Assembly: GCA_003049435.1 (NCBI GenBank)
Contig: PYSQ01000064.1
Coordinates: 34,758-98,757 of the forward strand
Length of the DNA stretch: 64,000 bases
Reading direction: 5' to 3'
DNA from: Nakataea oryzae
Taxonomy: Eukaryota; Ascomycota; Sordariomycetes; Magnaporthales; Magnaporthaceae
Below the pieces are notes generated by a model. The model did not search any database and was not told the DNA's origin. It saw only the letters and a list, made by a program, of their open reading frames with translations. The translations under genes were made by a program, and so were the position numbers. Shown here piece after piece: positions 55,265 through 64,000 of the stretch (position 1 is its first letter; every line of letters begins with the position of its first letter).

Positions 55265-58200
55265 ATGGTGACTCGCGGCTCGTCGCTGGTGCCGGAAGCG
55301 GAGGAGACGGTCCTGCTCTTCGGGTCGCAGGCCCTGCATCTGGACGCCGCATCTTTCAAAGACCTGCGCGCCGTGATCCAGGGCAACGAAGATGACGCCT
55401 TGTGGGTCGCCGAGACCGTGGCTTCGCTGCCCGGCCTGTGGGCGGACTTTGTCGAGGCGTTCCCCAAATACGACTGCATCCCAGGGGCGACGCGGTCCCT
55501 CCAAGAGCTCGAGGACTTCTTTAGCCGTCATCACCACGACGCCAAGCCCGACGATGGCGACAGACGCAGCAGCCATCCAAAAGACGATGCCGCCGGCGGC
55601 ATGGCCGCACGACAGCCGCCGCTGCCCAACATCCTCCTGAGCCCGCTGACCGTAATCAGCCACCTGGTCGAGCACGGGCGGTACCTGGACCTGACGGCGT
55701 CCCGGCCGCAGCGGGTGCGTGGGGTGCTGGGCTTCTGCACTGGCCTGCTGAGCGCCTTTGCCGTGTCGGGCAGCAAGGGCCGGCGCGAGCTCCGGGCCGA
55801 GGGTGCAAAGGCCGTGAGGCTCGCCATGATCATCGGGGGCGTCGTCGACGCGCAGGATGCGCTGGACCCCCTGGGCACCGCGAGGGCGCTGGCCGTCGGA
55901 TGGGGCTCGTCCGAGACCGGCGACAAACTGAAGCAGGTCCTTGACCGATATCCTGAGGCAAGTTTGCTGATACAAACCCTGATCCCTCGAGTTAATCTCC
56001 TGTCTCTCTCCTGCCCCATGTTTGTTGTACTTCGTCTGGCCAAGCGATCCATATGCTGTCCACCAAGCAGAAGCTCGATTCAAAAACACTAACACGCCGG
56101 CCCTTACTTGCAGTGCTACGTCTCGGTCGCCTTTGACAACAACAGGGCAACTGTGACGGCGACGACGCAGACGACGGAGCAGCTGCAGAAGGATCTGTCG
56201 GCAGTGGGCATCGCATCATCCGAGATTGGGCTCCACGGCCGATTCCACCACGCCTGGTACGACGACGACCTGGAGGCCCTGACGCGGTACTGCGATCAGA
56301 ATCCCAGCTTGAGGCTGCCGGACGCGTCCGGTCTGAGGTATCCGACATGGTCCAACACTGCAGACGGCTCGTTGCTGGTCCAAGGGCCCCTGCACGGGCA
56401 CGCCCTCGAGGCCTTGCTCGTGGAGCGGTCCGAATGGTACCGGGCCTTTCGGGCGGCCTGGTCGTCGGTGACCGCTGATCCAAGCACCAACGGCGAGTCG
56501 ATGTTGACGACCAAGGGGCGGCAGGGAAACGTGTCGATTACATCGTTTGGGCCGGAGCGCTGCGTCCCACCGTCAATGATTCGTAAGCACGGGATCCAAG
56601 CCCTGCACATGGCAGACATCCTGTACGCGACGACGACGACAGCGAGCACCCTCGGCGGCAGCGGCCTGCACCATAATAATCATGGCAGTGCTGCCTCTTC
56701 GACCTCGGCGACGCCGCCACGCTCGGGTGCCACCACTGACGAGGCCCCAAGGCCCCGAAAGGACGACGACGTGGCCGTGGTCGGCATGTCGATCAAGGTG
56801 GCCGGGGCGGACGACGTGGACGAATTCTGGGAGCTGCTCTGCCGCGGCGAGTCGCAGCACCAGGAGGTGCCGGCGGACCGCCTCAGCTTCGACAACGTGT
56901 GGCGCGAGCGGGACGAGGGGGCTGCCGGAGGGGCGCGCAAGTGGTACGGCAACTTTGTGCGCGACCACGACGCCTTCGACCACAAGTTCTTCCGCAAGTC
57001 GGCGCGCGAGATGCAGTCGACGGACCCGCAGCAGCGCCTGATGCTGCAGACGGCGTACCAGGCCGCCGAGCAGGCCGGCTACTTTGGGCGCGGCGGGCTC
57101 GGGGGCGGGGACCGCAAGATCGGCTGCTACATCGGCGTGTGCAGCGCCGACTACGAGAACAACATGGCCTGCTACGCGCCCAACGCCTTCACCGCGGTCG
57201 GGAACCTCAAGTCCTTCATCGCCGGCAAGATCAGCCACTGGTTCGGCTGGCTGGGGCCCTCGCTGTGCATCGACAGCGCTTGCAGCTCCTCGCTGGTGGC
57301 GGTGCACTACGCCTGCCGCGCCGTGCTGAGCGGCGAGTGCTCGGCCGCGCTGGCTGGGGGTGCCAACATCATGACCAACAGCCTGTGGTTCCAGAACCTG
57401 GCTGCCGCCAGCTTCCTGTCGCCCACGGGCCAGTGCAAGCCCTTTGACGCCGCCGCCGACGGCTACTGCCGCGGCGAAGGGTTCGCCGCCGTGGTCCTCA
57501 AGAAAATGTCGGATGCCATCGCCGACGGCGACCAGATCCTGGGCGCCATCTCGGCCACGGCCGTGCTGCAGAACCAGAACTGCACCCCGGTCTTTGTCCC
57601 CAACTCGCCGTCGCTGTCGGACCTCTTCCGCGAAGTGGTGGCTCGGTCGGGCCTCGCCCCTCAGCACATCACCGTCGCCGAGGCCCACGGCACCGGCACC
57701 CAGGTCGGCGACCCGGCCGAGTATGCCGGCCTCAGGGACGTGCTCGCTGTTCCAGAAAAGCGCAGACGCGGTGGCGGCAGCGGGGCGGGGTTGCCGCCGC
57801 TGGCCCTAGGCTCCGTCAAGGGTGTCGTCGGCCACACCGAGTGCGCATCTGGCGCCGTCTCGCTCGTCAAGACCCTTCTCATGGTCCAGCGGCGCATGGT
57901 TCCGCCGCAGGCAAGCTTCACCTCAATAAACCCGGCCATTGGCGTCAAGCCCGATGACGGAATCGAGGTGGTGACGCGCCTGACGCCCTGGGACGTCCCA
58001 GCCGGCACGCCACTCCGCGCCGCCATCATCAACAACTACGGCGCCTCCGGGTCCAACGCCTCGCTCGTTGTCACCGAGGCTCCCAGTGTGGAAACAGCAA
58101 GCAGCAAGAAGCCCTACTTGACAGGTGGCGCTGCGCCCGAGTTTCCCGTCCGCATATTTGGCCATGACGAACGCGCCTTGAAGGAGTACGCACTGCGCCT

Positions 58201-61200
58201 GCTACGGTTTTTGTCATCAGCCAACAACATCGCCAATGTTGGTAACGAAGGTCTCCAGTCAATTTCCAACCTGGCGTTTAACCTCTGCCGCCAAACCAAC
58301 CCTACTCTCGACAAGTCCCTGATACTTGGAGCCCGGTCCGTCCAAGAGCTGATCGAGAAGCTGTCCGCCTTCAAAGAGACACCCGATCTGCCAGTAGCCC
58401 CCTCGTCAGGAAAACGAGATGCCGTCACCGTCCTGTCGGCCGCCCAGAAGCCGCAGCGTCCCGTCATACTGTGCTTTGGCGGGCAGGTGAGCACTTTTGT
58501 GGGCCTGGACCGCCAGATGTATGAGTCGTCTGCAGTGCTGCGCAAGCATCTCGACGACTGCGACGCCGTCTGCAGATCGCTGCCGCCGGGGGCGGACGCT
58601 GCAGGTGGCGGCAGCAGCATCTACCCGGGCATCTTCCAGCGGGAGGCCGTAGGGGACCCCGTGAGGCTGCAGACGATGCTCTTCGCGGCGCAGTACGCGT
58701 GCGCCCGGAGCTGGATCGACAGCGGCGTCGCGCCCGCCGCGCTCGTGGGCCATAGCTTCGGCGAGCTGGTGGCCCTGTGCGTCTCGGGCTGCCTGTCCCT
58801 CGCCGACGCCCTCGCCATGGTTGGCGGCCGCGCGCGCGTCATCCGCGAGTCCTGGGGTGCCGACAGCGGCGCGATGATGGCGGTCGAGGGCGACGAGGAC
58901 CTCGTGAGGAGGCTGCTCTCGTCCGCCGCGGGAGACCCGGCCGGGAGGTCGGGGGCCACCATCGCGTGCTTCAATGGCCCTACAAGCTTCACGCTTGCTG
59001 GCACCACACACGAGATTGACGAGGTTGCGCGGGCACTGACCCAGCCGCCCTTCTCCAGCATGCGGTTCAAGAGGCTGAACGTCACCAACGCGTTCCACTC
59101 CACCCTCGTTGAGCCCCTCGTGCCGCAGCTGGTGTCGGTGGGCAAGGCCGTGACCTTTGGCGAGCCGATCATACCGCTCGAGTTCGCCGTGGAGCACCTC
59201 GCGCCGCGGCTGGACGCGCAGTACGTTGCGCAGCACATGCGGCAGCCCGTCTACTTCAGCCAGGCCCTCCAGCGGCTTGCCGCTCGCTTCCCGTCCGCCG
59301 TCTACCTTGAGGCCGGCTTCGGCTCGGGCGTGACTGGCATGGCTAGCCGTGCCCTCGGCGCGCCCAAGACGTCGCACTTCCAGCCTCTCAACATCACCGG
59401 CGGCAGCGACGGCAGCGGCGGCCTGCAGGCCCTGACCAGCACCACGCTCTCGCTGTGGCGGCAGGGCGTCGACGTGGACTTTTGGCCGCACCATCGCCTG
59501 CAGACCAGCCAGTACATACCAATCATGCTGCCGCCCTACCAGTTCAACAAGTCGCGGCATTGGATGGAGATGAAGGCTCCTCCGAAGACAGTCGTGGAAG
59601 CGAACAATACCGGATCGCCCACCAGCACTGCGCAGCCCGAGACTCCCTTGGGTCTCTTTTCGTTCCTGGAATACACAGACAAGAATCAACAGTCGGCCCG
59701 GTTCCGAGTCAACACGTCAACGCCGCAGTACAAGGAGCTTGTTTCGGGCCATTTGATCGCCCGCACGGCTGCCATCTGCCCGGCTACACTGATTGTCGAC
59801 ATGGCTATCGAGGCCCTGATCAGCATCAGGCCGGAGCTGTCGCCGTCCTCGACCAACCTGCAGCCAGAGATACACGACGTCAGCAACCAGGCCGCCATCT
59901 GCATCGACGAATCCCGCACCGTCTTCCTCGAGCACACCGCCCGGGCGGACAAGACAGGTAGCAGCGTCTGCCGCACCTGGGATTGGAAGATCACCAGCAG
60001 CTCCAAGCCCGAAGGACCCGCCATCGACAACGTCTTCGTGATTCATGCCACGGGCCGGCTCGAGTTCGTAGCAACCGACGAAGCCGGGCACCAGGTTCGG
60101 TTCCGGCGGCTTGCGCGGCTGTCAGGCGGGCACGCCCGTTGCGCCGCGCTCCTGCTCGAGGGAGGGGACGCTGCCCACGCCGACGACGACGTGCTCCAGG
60201 GCGAGCGCGGCATCTATCGGGCATTTGCCGGTGTCGTCGACTACGCCGCGCCCTACCGCGGCCTTCGCCGCCTCGTGGGCAGGGACAACGAGTCTGCTGG
60301 GAGGGTCTTCAAGGCCCGCCGTCAAGACGATACGTGGCTGGGTGTCCACATCTCGGACTGCTTCAGCCAGGTCGGCGGCATCTGGGTTAACTGCATGACG
60401 GACTGCGGCCCCGAGAACATGTACATCGCCACCGGGTTCGAGCAGTGGGTGCGGACGCCCGACTGGCATGCCATCAAGGCCGGGCTCGCCGCCACCAAAG
60501 AGCAGGGACGGAAGGGGGAGGACAAAGCCACCACATGGGACGTGTTGGCCAAGCACGAGAGGGCGTCTGAGGGCACTTACCTCACTGATATTTTTGTTTT
60601 TGAGCCGCAGGGAGGACTTCTCGTGGAGGCAATCCTAGGCATCAACTACCACCGGGTCAGCAAGGCTTCCATGAGCAAGATGTTGACCCGACTCACGCCT
60701 GGCCTCTCGGCACCGCGCGGGGCTGTGGCAGCCGTGCCTGCTGCTCCGACACCCACTCCCAGGGCGGGTATTATGGAGGGAGGCCGATCTGAGACCGCGT
60801 CCGGACTTTGGAATGCCGATGTCTCACCGATTGTGCTGCCACCGATGGAGAACTCCAACGGCGTGGATAGCAACAAAAGCGCCATCACCAGTCTCAACTC
60901 CGCCGCACAACACAATTCCAGGCCGCAATCGAAGCCTGGAATAGACGTTGAGGGCAAGATCAGGCTCATCCTGGCCGATATATGCGGCCTCGAGCCATCC
61001 GAAATCAGCGTCGAGTCCAGCCTGGCCGAGATAGGCATCGACTCTCTCATGGGCATGGAGCTCGGTCGGGAAATGGAGGGTGCGTTCAAGACACCCCTGA
61101 TGAGTGACGAGCTGGCTCAGGTCACCACGTTCAAGGAGCTCGTCACGCATGTAGCCGGCGTTCTTGGCGTCTCCCTCGAAGCTCCCGCGCTCGAGTCGGG

Positions 61201-63982
61201 GCCATCCCCGGGCAACGAGAGCGGGAAGCACAGCAGCGGGAACACGTTGGCCCCTGCTATTACGGCGGCATCTGCTCTACCGTCCGAAAAACAGCTTCCG
61301 CCCGGAACGGCTTCCAACCCACCGCTGGTCGGTGCAACACTGACGGAGCTTGCGCTGCCGCCAGAACTCGTCTTCGAGGCCTTCGAGGAGACCAAACTTC
61401 TCACAGACAAATTCATCGCCGACTACCGCTGCGCCGGGTACATGGACACGGTTCTGCCAAGCCAGACGAAACTCTGCGTCGCCCTGGCTGTGGAGGCTTT
61501 TGCGCAGCTCGGCTGCAATCTGCAGTCTGCAAAGCCCGGCGCTATTCTTGAGCGCATTCCGCACGCGGCGGAGCACGAGAGACTGGTGAACTGGCTGTAC
61601 GAGATGCTTGCCGACGAGGCGCGCCTGCTCGTCTTGACACCTTCGCCGGGCGGTGGCAACAGCAGCAACAGGATGACTATCACCCGCACCGCAGTCTCGC
61701 CACCCCCAAAGCCAAGCGAGGCCATTCTGGCTGGCCTGCTCCGCGAATTCCCAGATCACGACTGGGCAAACCGCCTCACCTTCTTTGCCGGGCGGCGCCT
61801 GGCCGACGTCCTGCGCGGCGACCAGGACGGCATCGGGCTCATATTCGGCACGGACGAGGGCCGCGAGCTGGTCAGCGGCCTGTACGGAGACAGCCTGCTC
61901 AACAGGCTCGCCAACGCCCAGATGCGCGACATTCTCGCGGGCCTTGTCCGGAAGCTCAAGAGTCGTCGACCGGGGGGCTGGGGCGGCGGCGGCGGCGACG
62001 GCCCTCTCAAGATCATGGAACTCGGAGCGGGAACCGGCGGGACCACCAAGGACATGGTGCCCATGCTTGCGGCGCTGGGCGTGCCAGTCGAGTACACCTT
62101 CACGGACCTTTCGGGGTCTTTTGTGGCGGCGGCGCGCAAGACTCTGGGTAAGGCCTACCCGTTTATGAAGTTTCGCGTGCACGACATCGAGAAAGAGCCC
62201 GCGGCCGACCTCTTGGGCACACAGCACGTCGTCATCGCTAGTAACGCCATCCACGCGACGCGCAGCCTCGCGACATCGCTCGCCAACGTGCGCAAGGCCC
62301 TGCGGCCTGACGGCTTCATCCTGATGCTCGAGATGACGACGCCGGTGCACTGGGTCGACCTCATCTTCGGCCTGTTCGAGGGCTGGTGGCTGTTTGAGGA
62401 CGGTCGGCGGCACGCCATCGCCCACCAGACGCGCTGGAGGGACGAACTGACTGCTGCGGGCTACGGGAGGCTTGACTGGACCGACGGTTGGCGGCCCGAG
62501 GTTGAGATCCAGCGCGTAATGGTCGCCCAGGCGAGCGTTGTGCCTGGCTTTTCTACACAGCCGTCGCCCATGAAATTCACGCCGCCTACTGCTTCCGCTA
62601 CTGCCGAGACGGCCAGGGACACGACGACTGTGGCCCAGGAAGCGCAGATTGCCGAGTTCGTGCGCAGGTACTCAGATGGGTTTGACCTGGGACAGCAGTT
62701 TGCCACTCAGGAAAACGGCAGTGTCATCCCCATTTCCACATCAGAGGAAGACGATATGGCAGCCGCAATAGCCGTCACCGGCGCGACCGGGTCGCTGGGC
62801 AGCCATCTAGTCGCCCACATGGCATCGCTCCCCGAGGTCAAGACGGTCTACTGCCTTAACAGGCGAAGCACGACCGGCTCTCCGTCCGAGCGCCAGGAGG
62901 CTGCCTTTTCGTCGCGCGGCATTATCCTCACGGAAGCCGAAATGGCCAAGCTGCGCGTGCTGGCGATCGATGCCACCAAGACCAACCTTGGACTGCCGGC
63001 TGCCGAGTACGAGGCGCTGGTCAGGGAGGTGACGCACATCGTGCACAACGCGTGGCCCATGAGCGGCAAGAGGGCCGTCGCCGGCTTCGAGGACCAGTTC
63101 CGCGCCCTCAGGGGCCTGGTGGATCTCGCGCGTGACGCCCAGGCGGCGCGGCGGAGGCGGACAGATGCTTATGGTGCCATAAAGAAGACTAGCAGCGGCG
63201 GGAGGAGGACCACCTTCATGTTCATCTCCTCCATCGCGGTCGTGGGCCACCACTCGCTGCTGCCGGGCAACGGCCGGTTCGCGCCCGAGGAGCGGGTGTC
63301 GACGGCCGCGCAGCTGCTGCCCAACGGCTACGCGCAGGCCAAGTGGGCGTGCGAGCGCATCCTGGACCAGACGCTGCACCGCTTCCCCCGCGAGTTCCGC
63401 GCCTGCGTCGTGCGCCCCGGCCAGATCGCGGGCCACTCACGCACCGGCTGCTGGAACGAGGTCGAGCACCTGCCCTTCCTCGTCAAGAGCAGCCAGACCC
63501 TGGGCGTGCTGCCGGCGCTCGACGGCGACCTGTGCTGGACGCCGGTGGACGCGGTCGCGGGCGCGCTGGCGGACCTTCTGCTTCTGCCTGGTGACGGGGA
63601 GCAGCAGCAAGAGCAGCAGCAGATGGAGCCCGTGTACCACGTGGACAACCCGGTGCGGCAGGGCTGGTCAGGCGTCCTGGACGTCCTCTCCCAGGGCCTG
63701 GCTGGCACCGCCATCTCGTCGGGCCCGCTTGCCTTGGTGGCCTTTGACGACTGGGTGCGACGCGTGCGTTCGTTTCCCGGCACGGCCGAGGACAACCCGG
63801 CGGTGCGGCTGGTCGACTTCCTCGACGATAATTTCATCAGAATGAGCTGCGGCGGCATGCTCCTGGACACGCAAAAATGCTGTAGAGACAGTCCAACCCT
63901 GCGCGCGCAGGGACCCGTGAGCATCGAGGTGGTAAAGAGGTATCTTGAGTGGTGGAAGCTGAAGGGATTTTTACACGTCTAA
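55265..63982 (+). CDS. Non-reducing polyketide synthase, SAT-KS-AT-PT-ACP-CMeT-R
   Basis: Two exons, 55265-55957 and 56114-63982, give 2,853 residues. The intron uses a GC donor (GAG|GCAAGT) and TTGCAG acceptor; no GT donor keeps frame. Domains in order: starter-unit transacylase with GFCTG (Cys158); ketosynthase (about 449-870) with DSACSSS (Cys621) and later histidines in EAHGTG and GHTECASG; acyltransferase with GHSFG (Ser1112); product-template domain with a candidate N-terminal catalytic His1444; one acyl carrier protein with IDSL (Ser1875); C-methyltransferase with ELGAGTGG at 2200-2207; and a thioester reductase with TGATGSLG near 2453 and Y2637-x3-K2641. There is no thioesterase. Such enzymes build a C-methylated aromatic polyketide and release it by NADPH reduction as an aldehyde (as CitS, AzaA, PigA and SorbB do). 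The domain set is complete and no key residue is missing. Chain length and starter unit are not readable. Confidence 0.95.
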
Positions 63983-64000
63983 TGTAGTGCACTGCCGGAT

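Noticed and set aside
56573..57688. 371-codon minus-strand open frame
   Set aside because: Antisense to the ketosynthase domain of the PKS.

Overview
The window is nuclear DNA of a filamentous ascomycete (Pezizomycotina, most likely a Sordariomycete). Genes are GC-rich and interrupted by short introns (about 60-210 nt) with GT...AG ends and CTAAC/CTGAC-type branch sites. Two fungal Zn2Cys6 regulators, a bZIP factor and a fungal non-reducing polyketide synthase are present. There is no sign of bacterial organisation. Exon boundaries were worked out by hand from splice signals, reading frame and family conservation; none has transcript support.

Left half (about 1-25.9 kb) is mostly housekeeping or unassigned: a very large ankyrin-repeat protein running off the left edge (minus); a long gene-poor interval; a SNF2 helicase with an internal RING of the Uls1/Rad5/Rad16 type (plus); Ctf18, the clamp-loader large subunit (minus); a small predicted secreted protein (plus); a bZIP factor (plus); a MARVEL-like four-span membrane protein (minus); and, between 24.8 and 25.1 kb, what looks like a decayed reverse-transcriptase fragment.

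Right half (about 25.9 kb to the right edge) is a polyketide biosynthetic gene cluster. Gene order is: CipB-like enoyl/quinone reductase (-), FAD-linked oxidase A (+), DHA1 MFS transporter (-), FAD-linked oxidase B (-), acyltransferase 1 (-), acyltransferase 2 (+), FAD-dependent monooxygenase of the TropB/AzaH/SorbC type (-), FSH1-type serine hydrolase (-), acyltransferase 3 (+), DHA2 MFS transporter (-), Zn2Cys6 regulator 1 (+), SDR (+), Zn2Cys6 regulator 2 (+) and an NR-PKS with domains SAT-KS-AT-PT-ACP-CMeT-R (+). By family knowledge this set matches azaphilone-type pathways. The NR-PKS would release a C-methylated aromatic aldehyde through its reductive domain with help from the FSH1 hydrolase. 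The monooxygenase would dearomatise it by hydroxylation, the oxidases and reductases would set the pyranoquinone, and the acyltransferases would decorate it. No HR-PKS or fatty acid synthase lies inside the window; a partner may lie just beyond 64,000 or elsewhere.

The most interesting non-coding signal is a repeated promoter element. It is a direct repeat of CGGAGTTT-like half-sites with CGG triplets 13 bp apart (CGG-N10-CGG), found in at least six intergenic regions of the cluster, including that of the PKS. It is a good candidate for the binding site of one of the two cluster regulators. Two cluster genes (SDR and PKS) also need non-canonical GC-AG introns to keep frame.
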